Notes under the pieces: model-generated
Told to the model about the DNA's origin: nothing
What the model saw: only the letters and a program-made list of their open reading frames with translations
Databases searched by the model: none
Shown here: in pieces, positions 23,900 to 32,573 of the stretch
Position numbering within the stretch: position 1 is the stretch's first letter
How the letters are laid out: every line of letters starts with the position of its first letter
DNA from: an uncultured Oscillibacter sp.
Lineage (GTDB): Bacteria; Bacillota; Clostridia; Oscillospirales; Oscillospiraceae
Length of the DNA: 46,924 nt
Assembly (NCBI GenBank): GCA_910577405.1
Contig: CAJTMG010000023.1
Coordinates: 1 to 46,924 of the forward strand
Direction: 5' to 3'
Program-made: the position numbers and the translations under genes

Positions 23900-23928
23900 A
23901 TTCTATCAGAGAAATCTTGCCTTGTCAA
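23900..23928 (-). promoter_or_regulatory. Promoter of tRNA-Gly
   Basis: TTGACA (23923-23928, minus strand), a 17-bp spacer and TAGAAT (23900-23905), ending 13 bp before the tRNA 5' end. Confidence 0.85.
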
Positions 23929-23946
23929 GGGGTTTTGCAAAAAAAC

Positions 23947-24780
23947 TCAAAAATTTTTCTGAGGCGCAAGTCCGGTAATCCAGCCATATCCATTGGAGGG
24001 CGGGTCGTCCTGTTCTGTCCCTGTCTCGCCCTGCATCCCGTTCTGAACGTCCTCCGTTTTCTGGGGCTGTTCGGTTCCCTCAGCATCTGCCGCGCTGCCA
24101 GGCTCCTCCGGCTCCATGACCTCTATGGATTCCGGGGCGTCCTGACTGTCAAAAAGGAATTCCACCAGACCGGGAACGTCTTTGGACGGAAAGAAATTGA
24201 CCACCCAATCCGGCGTCTCCTCCAGCCCGAATTCCTCCCGGACCAGGGAAACGGCGGCGTTCAGCTGGTCGAAGCCGTCCCGTCCCCAGTATCCCATCCG
24301 GACGGCCAGCTCCGCCTTTTCATTCTCCAGCGCGTCGGTCAGCAGGCTGTGCAGTGCCTCTGGACTGGTGGCGTTCACCACGGCCTGAATCTGCTCCAGA
24401 GACCGCTGGTAGCTGATTTTCACCGCGATCTCATAATATCCTCTCTGGGCCTGACTGACCGCGGTGATATACTCCACGGCATACGCGCCCATGGGGGTAT
24501 CCTGCTGGATTTCCGTCGTCGCCTGTTCAAGGGTGTCGGCTACGGAGAAATCACTGGTAAAGTTATAAAGGCGGAGGGCGGCGGTTTCGGTATGCTGGCC
24601 AATCAAAAGGAGCAAGTCATTGACAATATCCTGATAAGACTCCGCGCGCAGGGTCCCGGCGGCCTCGCTTTCCCAAAACCGGCTGCTGTGCGGCTCTGAG
24701 ACGGCATAGGTGCGTTCCAGAAGCGGTGCGCATCCGGCAAGCAGGCAGAGCGCCGCCAGCACGCAGACAAGCCGCCTCAC
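23947..24780 (-). CDS. Unknown lipoprotein
   Basis: A 277-residue protein with a lipoprotein signal ending LLAG-Cys17. The mature part is mostly helical, with no recognised domain. The C-terminal 60 residues are acidic and low in complexity (VMEPEEPGSAADAEGTEQ onward). The GTG start overlaps the stop of the LUD gene, so translation is coupled. An AT-rich hairpin with seven T residues overlaps its stop codon and may terminate the transcript. Function unknown; localisation at the outer face of the membrane is the only solid inference. Confidence 0.8.
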   Translation of the reverse strand: MRRLVCVLAALCLLAGCAPLLERTYAVSEPHSSRFWESEAAGTLRAESYQDIVNDLLLLIGQHTETAALRLYNFTSDFSVADTLEQATTEIQQDTPMGAYAVEYITAVSQAQRGYYEIAVKISYQRSLEQIQAVVNATSPEALHSLLTDALENEKAELAVRMGYWGRDGFDQLNAAVSLVREEFGLEETPDWVVNFFPSKDVPGLVEFLFDSQDAPESIEVMEPEEPGSAADAEGTEQPQKTEDVQNGMQGETGTEQDDPPSNGYGWITGLAPQKNF

Positions 24781-25370
24781 AGCCCTAAATCCTGATCGAT
24801 GAGAAGGACCTCCGCCTGCATTCCGAGCATGGGACCCCAGAGCGTCACAAGACCCCGACAGATCCGCTCCGGGCTTTTGCAGTCGAAGCAGCGTTCGGCT
24901 TTCAGTGCGCAGGGCGTCTTCCGGTTCATCTGCTGGGCGCGTTTCGGGGCGGCTACATTCCTGGCTCTCCAGACGGCTTCCTCATAAGAAGGGGCTATCT
25001 TATTTCTTCCGATAACAAAGAAGACTTTCCGATGCCCGAACAGAGTCCCGGCCACGCGGTTTCCTGTCCCGTCAATGTTCACAATTTCACCTGTGACCGC
25101 CAGGGCGTTGGCGGAGGTCAGGTAGATTTCGGTTTTCATCGCCTGTTCCCGCGCTGTATCGGGGTCCTGCTTCCAGTGCCAGGCAACCTGGTTATGCTTC
25201 CCCAGCCGTTCATAGAGCTGCAAGGCGTCCAGGGTGGCCGAGCCGCCGAAGCCTACGGAAACGCCGTCGATCGCAGCGTCAAGGTAACCGGCGGCGGACT
25301 GGGCGTCTGGAAAGGTACGGACGGTATAGCCGCGCTGCTGCAAATTTTGCGTAACGTCGTCAAACATCAT
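24777..25370 (-). CDS. LUD-domain protein (LutC/DUF162-like)
   Basis: A 197-residue LUD-domain protein. GVSVGFGGSATLDALQL and the conserved GEIVNIDGTGNRVAG are family hallmarks. The C-terminus has three clustered cysteines (AERCFDCKSPERICRG), which could bind a metal or cluster. LutC-like proteins act in lactate oxidation with LutA and LutB, but stand-alone LUD proteins of this kind are common in Clostridia and their role is unknown. It starts 32 bp after aspS with GGAGG six bases before the ATG. Confidence 0.83.
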   Translation of the reverse strand: MMFDDVTQNLQQRGYTVRTFPDAQSAAGYLDAAIDGVSVGFGGSATLDALQLYERLGKHNQVAWHWKQDPDTAREQAMKTEIYLTSANALAVTGEIVNIDGTGNRVAGTLFGHRKVFFVIGRNKIAPSYEEAVWRARNVAAPKRAQQMNRKTPCALKAERCFDCKSPERICRGLVTLWGPMLGMQAEVLLIDQDLGL

Positions 25371-25402
25371 AAGGCACCTCCAAGCCTCCGGCGGGTCCCG
25401 GC

Positions 25403-27172
25403 TTACTCTGTGACCACCGCGATATGCAGCTCGTCCAACTGCTTCTGCGTCACTGTGCCGGGCGCGTCCATCATTACATCCTGCGCGTTTTTATTCATGG
25501 GGAAAGGAATGATCTCCCGGATGGAATCCTCGCCTGCCAGCAGCATCACCATACGGTCCACGCCCGGCGCAATCCCGGCATGAGGCGGCGCGCCGTAGGT
25601 GAACGCATTGTACATGGCGGGGAATTTGGCCTTTACGTCGTCCTCGCCCAAACGGACCATCTCAAACGCCTTGACCATTATTTCCGGGTCGTGGTTCCGC
25701 ACCGCGCCGGAGGAAAGCTCCACTCCGTTGCATACAAGGTCGTATTGGTCCGCCGTGATGGTCAGGGGGTCGATTTCTCCCCGTTCCGCTTTCAGAAGCA
25801 CGTCCAGGCCGCCGGAGGGCATGGAGAAGGGGTTATGGCAGAATTCCAGTTCGCCGGATTCCTCCCCGAGCTCGTACATGGGGAAATCTACAATCCAGCA
25901 GAAGGCATACCGCTCCTTGTCCATATGTCCCGGAACTGCCGCGCCCAGGGTTTTTATCAGCACTCCGGCCGTCTTCTGCGCCGCGCCCAGTTTCCCGGAG
26001 GCCAACGCCACAAAATCATCAGGCTTCAGGTTCAGGGCGGAAATCACGGCGTCCTTTACCGGCTGGACAAACTTCGCAATGCCGCCCACAATCTCGCCCT
26101 TTTCATCCAGCCGGAACCAGTAGGGCTTCCCGCCGGAGACGACTTCCACTTCCGTCAGGGTCTTGTCGATAAACTTCCGGGTCTCATGGAAATCGGAAAC
26201 CACCACGGCTTTCACCGGATTGCCTTCAAAGGGCCCGAAACCGCAGGCCCCCAGCGCGTTTGTCACGTCCTTTACCCGGAGGTCTATGCGTAAATCGGGC
26301 TTGTCCGTGCCGAAATTCTCCATCGCGTCGATATAGCGGATTCTCTCGAAGGGCGCGCCGCTGGCTTTGTTGTACTTGCCGTATTTCGCAAAAATCGGAG
26401 GCAGCACGTCCTCAATCACCGCGAAAACGTCTTCCTGGGACGCAAATGCCATTTCCATATCCAGCTGATAGAATTCGCCGGGGGAACGGTCGGCACGGGC
26501 ATCCTCGTCCCGGAAGCAGGGCGCAATCTGGAAATAACGGTCGAAGCCGGAGGTCATCAGAAGCTGCTTGAACTGCTGGGGCGCCTGGGGCAGGGCGTAG
26601 AACTTCCCAGGGTGATTCCGGGCCGGGACCAGGTAATCCCGCGCGCCCTCCGGGGATGAGGCGGTCAGAATGGGGGTCGTGATCTCAAGGAAGCCGTGTT
26701 CCGTCATGGCATTCCGGAGCGCCGCCACTACCTGACAGCGGAGAACGATATTATCCCTGACGGCAGGATTCCGGAGGTCCAGATAACGATATTTCAGCCT
26801 TTGCGCTTCATCGGCCTCCCGGCTGCGGTTGACCTGGAAGGGAAGTTCCCCATGACGGCAGCGGCCCAGGACTTCTATTTTCGAGGGTACAACTTCAATC
26901 TCGCCTGTGGGAATTTTCGGGTTCTTGCTGGCACGCTCCCGGACAACGCCGTCAACCGCTACGGTGGATTCCTTCGTAATCGCCTTGAACGCCCCTACCA
27001 TCTCTTCCGTTTCCGCTACAATCTGCGTAATGCCGTAGAAATCCCGGACGACTACAAACGCAAGCTCTGAGCCGACCTCCCGGACATTTTCAAGCCATCC
27101 GCAAAGACGGACGGTCTTCCCTGCGTCTTCTATCCGAAGTTCCCCGCAGGTGTGGGTTCGATTCTGGGTCAT
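25403..27172 (-). CDS. aspS: Aspartyl-tRNA synthetase
   Basis: A 589-residue class II synthetase of the bacterial type. It has an N-terminal OB fold (GKTVRLCGWLENVREVG), the motif 2 region FDRYFQIAPCFRDEDARADR, a GAD insertion, and the C-terminal motif 3 with GIAPGVDRMVMLLAGEDSIR. Start 27172 has AGGAG nine bases upstream; an ATG nine bases earlier is too close to the ribosome site. It lies two genes downstream of hisS. No T-box is visible in the short upstream gap. Confidence 0.97.
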   Translation of the reverse strand: MTQNRTHTCGELRIEDAGKTVRLCGWLENVREVGSELAFVVVRDFYGITQIVAETEEMVGAFKAITKESTVAVDGVVRERASKNPKIPTGEIEVVPSKIEVLGRCRHGELPFQVNRSREADEAQRLKYRYLDLRNPAVRDNIVLRCQVVAALRNAMTEHGFLEITTPILTASSPEGARDYLVPARNHPGKFYALPQAPQQFKQLLMTSGFDRYFQIAPCFRDEDARADRSPGEFYQLDMEMAFASQEDVFAVIEDVLPPIFAKYGKYNKASGAPFERIRYIDAMENFGTDKPDLRIDLRVKDVTNALGACGFGPFEGNPVKAVVVSDFHETRKFIDKTLTEVEVVSGGKPYWFRLDEKGEIVGGIAKFVQPVKDAVISALNLKPDDFVALASGKLGAAQKTAGVLIKTLGAAVPGHMDKERYAFCWIVDFPMYELGEESGELEFCHNPFSMPSGGLDVLLKAERGEIDPLTITADQYDLVCNGVELSSGAVRNHDPEIMVKAFEMVRLGEDDVKAKFPAMYNAFTYGAPPHAGIAPGVDRMVMLLAGEDSIREIIPFPMNKNAQDVMMDAPGTVTQKQLDELHIAVVTE

Positions 27173-27218
27173 GATAACCATCTCCTAATATAGTAAAATA
27201 TAAAAACTGCGTAAGCTG

Positions 27219-28364
27219 TCACATCCCGCCGCCCCAGACAGGCGCTTGATAGAGCAGGTAGTCACGAGCTATCAGCCGGTCACGGTCCCAATACTCAGTA
27301 TATTGGATTTCAGGCAAAGGCGGCAGGTCCTCTTTTCCCAGAACCGCAAGCACGTCTTCAAACAACTGCTCATGTTCCGCGTTCCACTTTTGTCCTGCGG
27401 CGGTAAAGCCTTGATAGCCGTCGTAATAAGTCTCTTCCGATTCCGGGAGGTCCATCCCAAGTTCTGCCGCAATCTCCTCTAACTGAACATACCGGGCCAT
27501 CAGTCCTACTGAATCATCGCCTGGCCAACTGTAATTGAACATATTGCCCAAATGGTTATGATTGTAAAGGGAAAGGTCAAGCACATAGGGCACAATAAAC
27601 TGTTCCGCCGTGATTGTCTGCCCATTGATTACCATCAGCGGCGCATCAGTCTCCACGTCCAGCAGCAGCTTGCAGAGATCCCAGGTCTCCAGATTCAGGT
27701 GCAATCTTTGATCCGGGGCAATCAACCGGGCCAGCATAGAAGAAGCAGCGGCCCTGGAAAGCGCACCGTCCCCCACAAGGGTCCCGTAAGCGTCCTTCCC
27801 GCCCAGAATGCCCGCTCGGTAGAACTGGATAATCTTCGGGTCCATGCAGTCCGGCACCGCGTCCACGTCGTTGATGACAGGCAGTTCTGTCTCCGCGCTT
27901 TCCAGTATATCCGCCAGCATCAGGAAGAAGGTCTCCCGATAGCAATTCGTTGTCGGAGACTCACACATCCAGGCATATTTTTTACTGTCTGCCAACGCCG
28001 GTATCTGTTCACGGAGGTACTTGTCATACGGGTTCCACCACTGGTCCCTCGGCAAATGGTAGGAGTCAAATTCGCCTACGGTGCCGGTTTTCAGCAGTCG
28101 GTGCAGCCGGGCCGAAATTACAATAATCTGCGCGTTGGTCAGCCCCGTCTCCGGCATGAAATGCTTTGCGTCCACGCCCGTCATCAGGCCCGCTTCACAG
28201 CAGATTCGCGCCGCCTCCTGACAGATGGTCCCGGCTGTGTCGGTAAATTCAGGGTCCTCCCGCATTTTGGGGATCAGCCAGTTTTCGGATTCCGTGGCGG
28301 TGACGGGTACGGCCAGCATCAGAACTGCCAGCAGTACAGCCAGGGTTTGACGTAGAAATTTCAC
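27219..28364 (-). CDS. Secreted protein with SLH-like (S-layer homology) regions
   Basis: A 381-residue exported protein with an N-terminal signal peptide (KFLRQTLAVLLAVLMLAVPVTA). The mature part contains repeats reminiscent of S-layer homology domains: CCEAGLMTGVDAKHFMPETGLTNAQIIV, then FYRAGILGGKDAYGTLVGDGALSRAAASSML, each pairing a Gly-Thr/Gly-Lys turn with a following helix. The remainder is unassigned. A GTG start at 28364 is chosen because AGGAGG lies nine bases upstream and the signal peptide then starts properly. It may attach to the cell wall. Confidence 0.72.
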   Translation of the reverse strand: MKFLRQTLAVLLAVLMLAVPVTATESENWLIPKMREDPEFTDTAGTICQEAARICCEAGLMTGVDAKHFMPETGLTNAQIIVISARLHRLLKTGTVGEFDSYHLPRDQWWNPYDKYLREQIPALADSKKYAWMCESPTTNCYRETFFLMLADILESAETELPVINDVDAVPDCMDPKIIQFYRAGILGGKDAYGTLVGDGALSRAAASSMLARLIAPDQRLHLNLETWDLCKLLLDVETDAPLMVINGQTITAEQFIVPYVLDLSLYNHNHLGNMFNYSWPGDDSVGLMARYVQLEEIAAELGMDLPESEETYYDGYQGFTAAGQKWNAEHEQLFEDVLAVLGKEDLPPLPEIQYTEYWDRDRLIARDYLLYQAPVWGGGM

Positions 28365-28436
28365 AGTCGAGAGCCTCCTGATAAAGCAGGTTAAATACAT
28401 CTTGGAATAAATAATATTATTTATAACATTCAGCAA

Positions 28437-28934
28437 TCAGTTTTTGTCCCGATTCTCCCAAAGCCATGCGCCCAGGGATTTGCCGGCTTCTTCCTCATTG
28501 TGGCTTGTATACAGGGGCAGCCTGTCCTGATGCCTCCAATGCTCACCGCTGAAATAAAGTTCCAGAATTTCTTTCCCGGACTGGTCATAGGCGTACAGGT
28601 TGAAGGATTTCCCGGTAATTTCTCCTCCGTCCCGCGGCAGGAATTGCAGAACCACTTCCAACGGATTTCTATGGAACCGAAGCCCGTCCAGTTGGGAAAA
28701 CAGCTCGTCCATCACAGGCCCCTCATCACAAACAAAGGTACCGGTTTCCGTCTTCCACTTGAAATCTGACTGAAGCTCCGCGTCAACTATAAGGGCATGA
28801 GCAGTCTCCGGGTTCGCGCCGCCCATCAGGTCACGGACGCTCAGGGGCCTTGCGTACCAGAGTGACCAAACCGCCAGCAAAACCACTGCAGCCAATGTTA
28901 TCACAGACCGTCTCGACCTGAAAATTTTCCGCAT
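28437..28934 (-). CDS. Unknown membrane-anchored or exported protein
   Basis: A 165-residue protein. It has a basic N-terminus (MRKIFRSRRS) and one hydrophobic segment (VITLAAVVLLAVWSLWYA), followed by an extracytoplasmic domain of mixed strand and helix. No family is recognised. It starts four bases after the hisS stop, using an AAAGG site within the end of hisS, so it is translated with hisS. Confidence 0.7.
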   Translation of the reverse strand: MRKIFRSRRSVITLAAVVLLAVWSLWYARPLSVRDLMGGANPETAHALIVDAELQSDFKWKTETGTFVCDEGPVMDELFSQLDGLRFHRNPLEVVLQFLPRDGGEITGKSFNLYAYDQSGKEILELYFSGEHWRHQDRLPLYTSHNEEEAGKSLGAWLWENRDKN

Positions 28935-28938
28935 AATG

Positions 28939-30297
28939 CTACCTTTCTACAATTACCGTCCCGCCTGCTTTTGCGTCCAGTCCGGCTTTGATCCGGTAGA
29001 TGGTGGCTTTCGCGTCCAGCTTGGTCTGCTCACCGGTGGCCAGTTCCTTGCAGGCAACCACCCCGGCGTTGATTTCGTCCTCGCCCAGGAATATCACGTA
29101 GGGAATGCCCAGTTTGTCCGCGTAAGAAATCTTCTGCTTGAACTTCTTCTGTTCACAGTGCAGCTGGGTCCGTACGCCGTTCTCGCGCAGAAGGGTTGCA
29201 AGGGCTACGGCGTGGGAGAGGTCGTCCGTCATGGGGAGTATCAGCACATCGGCGGGGGCGGTGTTCAGGTCCGGATTCAGGAGCTTTTGTTCGCCTAAGA
29301 CATAGAACAAACGCGTTAATCCAATGGAAATCCCTACTCCAGGCAGTTGTTTTTCAGTGTAATATTCCGCCAAGTTATCATACCGGCCTCCGGAGCATAC
29401 GGAACCGATCTCGGGATAATCCAGAAGCGTGGTCTCGTAAACGGTGCCGGTGTAATAATCCAGTCCGCGGGCGATGGTCAGGTCTACAGCAAAATTTTCC
29501 TCCGGAACCCCAAATGCTGACAGATAACGCACTACTGTCGTCAGTTCCTCCAGGCCGCTGTCAAAAACCGGGTTCCGGCCCTTGTACACATCCAGCTCTT
29601 GCAAAACCTGCTGGTCGCTTCCGCTGATCTGGATGAAATTCAGGATTTCGTGGGCGTTCTCCGGGCTGACGCTGACGTCCTCGGTCAGGATTTTGAAGAC
29701 CTTTTCCGCGCCGATTTTATCCAGCTTGTCCACAGTCCGCATGATTTCTGGCGCTTGTTCCGTAAGTCCCAGCATTGCATAGAAGCCGTTCAGTATCTTC
29801 CGGTTGTTCACGCAGATCCGGAAGCGTTTCAGGCCCAGGGCCGAGAAGGTCTTATAGATAATCGACGGGATTTCTGCCTCATTGATGATATCCAGCTTTC
29901 CATCACCAATCACGTCTATGTCCGCTTGATAGAATTCCCGGAAACGCCCTCTCTGCGCCCGTTCGCCCCGGTACACCTTCCCAATCTGGAAGCGCCGGAA
30001 CGGGAAGGAAAGTTCATTATAATGCAGGGCGACATATTTGGCAAGGGGAACGGTCAGATCAAAACGCAGAGAGAGGTCCGCGTCGCCCTTCTGGAAACGG
30101 TAAATCTGCTTTTCCGTCTCCCCGCCGCCCTTGGCCAGGAGCACCTCGCTGGACTCGATCACGGGGGTGTCCAGGGGGGTGAAGCCGTAAAGCGCGTAGG
30201 TCTTTCGAAGCACGTCCATCATGGTCTCCATCTGGACCTGGGGCGCGGGATTCAGTTCCATAAAACCGGACAGGGTTCTGGGGGCAACTTTCGCCAT
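28939..30297 (-). CDS. hisS: Histidyl-tRNA synthetase
   Basis: A 452-residue class II synthetase. Motif 2 is around FRRFQIGKVYRGERAQRGRFREFYQADIDVIG; the histidine motifs are LTIARGLDYYTGTVYET and GGRYDNLAEYY. A C-terminal anticodon-binding domain begins at ADVLILPMTDD. AAGGAG lies eight bases before the start. A terminator-like hairpin sits 34 bp upstream, so hisS needs either readthrough or an unrecognised promoter in that small gap. Confidence 0.96.
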   Translation of the reverse strand: MAKVAPRTLSGFMELNPAPQVQMETMMDVLRKTYALYGFTPLDTPVIESSEVLLAKGGGETEKQIYRFQKGDADLSLRFDLTVPLAKYVALHYNELSFPFRRFQIGKVYRGERAQRGRFREFYQADIDVIGDGKLDIINEAEIPSIIYKTFSALGLKRFRICVNNRKILNGFYAMLGLTEQAPEIMRTVDKLDKIGAEKVFKILTEDVSVSPENAHEILNFIQISGSDQQVLQELDVYKGRNPVFDSGLEELTTVVRYLSAFGVPEENFAVDLTIARGLDYYTGTVYETTLLDYPEIGSVCSGGRYDNLAEYYTEKQLPGVGISIGLTRLFYVLGEQKLLNPDLNTAPADVLILPMTDDLSHAVALATLLRENGVRTQLHCEQKKFKQKISYADKLGIPYVIFLGEDEINAGVVACKELATGEQTKLDAKATIYRIKAGLDAKAGGTVIVER

Positions 30298-30330
30298 GGC
30301 AATGACTCCTTAAAAAGAAATAGAACGGAA

Positions 30331-30366
30331 TAAACTCTCGCCCCTGTGCTGAAGAAGGGACGAGAG
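30331..30366 (-). terminator. Terminator hairpin between mgsA-like gene and hisS
   Basis: An 11-bp stem with one G-U pair (30335-30345 with 30356-30366) and a 10-base loop, followed on the minus strand by TTTATT. Its position directly ahead of hisS could also make it a control element. Confidence 0.72.
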
Positions 30367-30388
30367 CGAACATCCCGGAAGGTTCAGG

Positions 30389-30814
30389 TCAGGCAATCGG
30401 GCGGTTGGAGGGATTGACAATCAGCCGCCAGTCCAGGTCGCCGCGGGAAAGCCCCAGGACGAGCATTTCCGCGGTGGCTATATTGCTTGCAAAGGGTATC
30501 CGGTTCTGGTCGCAGAGACGGGATATATAGGAAATGTCGCCGGCCATGCTTTCATTTTCCGGGTCGTTGAAGAAAATGACCATATCGAATTCATTGTATG
30601 CGATACGGGCGCCGATCTGCTGACTGCCTCCATGGGCATAGGTGAGAAAGCAGTGTACGGGAAGCCCGGTAGCGTCGGCGACCATATGGCCGGTGGTATT
30701 GGTAGCGTAGATATGGTGTCTGGTAAGAATTCCGGCATAAGCGGTACAGAACTGGACCATAAGTTCCTTTTTATTATCGTGGGCCATCAAAGCGATGTTC
30801 ATAGAAGGTCGCAT
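30389..30814 (-). CDS. mgsA: Methylglyoxal synthase homologue with altered active site
   Basis: A 141-residue protein of the methylglyoxal synthase family. The N-terminal ALMAHDNKKELM keeps the His-Asp-Lys of the phosphate site, and the C-terminal GLSRGDLDWRLIVNP matches clostridial relatives. However, the E. coli catalytic Asp71 in GGDQQ is Ser64 here (HGGSQQIGAR). The preceding Ser-Gly of the phosphate site is Thr-Tyr. The His98 region is shortened (NDPENESMAGDIS). It may therefore be inactive as a synthase or have another activity. GGAG lies five bases before 30814; 30802 is an alternative start. In Clostridia mgsA often lies in the mre/min cluster. Confidence 0.8.
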   Translation of the reverse strand: MRPSMNIALMAHDNKKELMVQFCTAYAGILTRHHIYATNTTGHMVADATGLPVHCFLTYAHGGSQQIGARIAYNEFDMVIFFNDPENESMAGDISYISRLCDQNRIPFASNIATAEMLVLGLSRGDLDWRLIVNPSNRPIA

Positions 30815-30893
30815 CCTTTCTCCAGCCGCGTTGTGCTGACTGGTTTATCGAATTCGGGGCAAGGGTGTGGGCTCTGCGCTCGCAAATACGCTG

Positions 30894-31640
30894 CTACCTG
30901 ATCCGCATCAAAGGCACTCTCTGGCCCTGTATGCGTTTTGCAATATTGCGGTATGCGGCAGCGGCGCCGGAATTCGCGGTTAGCAGAAGAGGCACGCCGA
31001 GGTTCATGGCAAGGGGCAGGGTATCGTCTTCCGGCACCACGCCTATCAACGGGAGTCCGGCCTGGTCTATGGCGTCGTCAATGGATGCGTGCATAGAGCG
31101 CAGGAGCTTCCTTCGGACGCGGTTGACCACAAGATGAAGGGACTCCCGGGGAAACTGACTGCACTCCATTACGGTATGCTGCGCGTCCCGCAACGATGCC
31201 GCGTCGGATGTGGTAATGACGACGGCCCTGTCAGCTCCGCAGACCGCCAGCCGGAATCCGTGTCCCAGACCGGCGGGGGCGTCCAAAAGGCAGAAATCAA
31301 AGGACTGACGCACAGAATCCAATAGCGCGCGCATCTGCTTTTCAGTGGCCAGATTCCTGCGCAGAGAGGCGGGCGCGGTCAGAAGAAACAGGCCGGGCAC
31401 CCGGGGATGTTCTACAGTGGCATCAAGAAGGGAGCAGCGGCCCTGTATGACATCGGAAAAATCCATAAAAGCAAGGTCGGACAAACCAAGAACGATATCC
31501 AGATTTCGAAGGCCGGCGTCGCAGTCCAGGCAGAGCACGCGCAGACCCTGTAATGCCAAAGCGCAGCCTACGCCGGCGGTAAAGGAAGTTTTCCCAGTAC
31601 CGCCTTTTCCTGAAACGACGGCCAGACATTGACCATCCAT
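30894..31640 (-). CDS. minD: MinD/ParA-family ATPase (MinD-like)
   Basis: A 248-residue deviant-Walker ATPase with SGKGGTGKTS (P-loop at 11-17), CLDCDAGLRNLDIVLGLSD, LLDAPAGLGHGF and ITTSDAASLRDAQ. These fit MinD, the membrane-bound ATPase that positions the division inhibitor MinC. The C-terminal amphipathic membrane-targeting helix is present only in degenerate form (AKRIQGQRVPLMRIR). No minC or minE is adjacent. Start 31640 has GGTGGG seven bases upstream; a GTG twelve bases earlier is possible. The 228-bp gap before it holds a hairpin but no gene. Confidence 0.82.
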   Translation of the reverse strand: MDGQCLAVVSGKGGTGKTSFTAGVGCALALQGLRVLCLDCDAGLRNLDIVLGLSDLAFMDFSDVIQGRCSLLDATVEHPRVPGLFLLTAPASLRRNLATEKQMRALLDSVRQSFDFCLLDAPAGLGHGFRLAVCGADRAVVITTSDAASLRDAQHTVMECSQFPRESLHLVVNRVRRKLLRSMHASIDDAIDQAGLPLIGVVPEDDTLPLAMNLGVPLLLTANSGAAAAYRNIAKRIQGQRVPLMRIR

Positions 31641-31705
31641 AAGCAATCCCACCTTTCAAAAGCAAGCTGAACGCAAAAATCCAAAAGGCAAAAGGGGCGT
31701 AAGCG

Positions 31706-31736
31706 GAAAGCAGTCCCACAGCCGGGAGCCGCTTTC
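31706..31736. other. Hairpin in the gap between rsmG and the minD-like gene
   Basis: GAAAGC (31706-31711) pairs with GCTTTC (31731-31736), and TCCC with GGGA inside. No U tract follows directly on either strand. It may act as a terminator or leader structure; nothing else is seen in 31641-31868. Confidence 0.4.
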
Positions 31737-31868
31737 TGTCCTAAAGACGAAGGGTGCTGTAATCATCCGCGCCCTGCGTCAGACAAACAAAACAGATTGG
31801 ATGTATGGGGACGATAAAGAAGCAATATTTGACACGGAAAGCCGTTCAGCATAGGACGGGCTTCCATT

Positions 31869-32570
31869 TCAGAGCGGTCTTTTCTTGATACGGGCGAATG
31901 GCCTGGGAAAGGCGTCGGGCATGGGAGCAAGTTTCCGGATCAGGAGGACGCGGTGGACAACATCGGAACCGGGGATCTGATAGTCCCGGGTATCCTCCAG
32001 CACGCCCCCTAACTGCCGGACTGCGGAACGGGCCTCCAGTAATTCCTGCTGGCAGGAGACGGACTTCATCGCAAGGAAGAGTCCGCCGGTCTTGACAAAG
32101 GGCAGGCACAGCTCGCAGAGCACCCGTAGGTCCGCCACGGCTCTTGAAACCGCAAAATCAAACTGTTCCCGCAAATCCTCCTGACGCGCCAACTCCTCCG
32201 CACGCCCATGGAAGCACTTCACGCCGGATAGATTCAGGGCGCTGCAAACGGATTCAAGAAAGCGGACCCGTTTCTGCTGGGCGTCCAGAAGGGTGAGGGA
32301 AATGGAGGGTTCCACAATTTTCAGGGGCAGCCCCGGAAACCCAGCCCCGGTTCCTACGTCCACCACGGACTTCCCCTGAAAGCGTTCCAGAGTCAGCAGC
32401 GCGGCGCAGTCAAGAAAATGGAGCCTTGCTACCTCGTCGGGTTCCGTGATGGCGGTCAGATTCAGGACGCGGTTCGTCTCCAGAAGCAGTTCGCCGTATT
32501 TCAGGAAAGCTGGTATGGCATCCAGAGGGAGTCCCAGCTGAGACAGCCCGTCACGCAGCAAAGCCTCCAT
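31869..32570 (-). CDS. rsmG: 16S rRNA (guanine527-N7)-methyltransferase
   Basis: A 233-residue SAM-dependent methyltransferase (GidB). The SAM motif is VVDVGTGAGFPGLPLKI, preceded by NLTAITEPDEVARLHFLDC, and followed by VSRAVADLRVLCELCLPFV with MKSVS. It methylates G527 of 16S rRNA. The ATG at 32570 follows the mscL stop by only three bases, with AAGGAG nine bases upstream inside mscL. In Firmicutes rsmG commonly lies near parA/parB close to the origin, which fits the neighbourhood. Confidence 0.95.
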   Translation of the reverse strand: MEALLRDGLSQLGLPLDAIPAFLKYGELLLETNRVLNLTAITEPDEVARLHFLDCAALLTLERFQGKSVVDVGTGAGFPGLPLKIVEPSISLTLLDAQQKRVRFLESVCSALNLSGVKCFHGRAEELARQEDLREQFDFAVSRAVADLRVLCELCLPFVKTGGLFLAMKSVSCQQELLEARSAVRQLGGVLEDTRDYQIPGSDVVHRVLLIRKLAPMPDAFPRPFARIKKRPL

Positions 32571-32573
32571 CAA

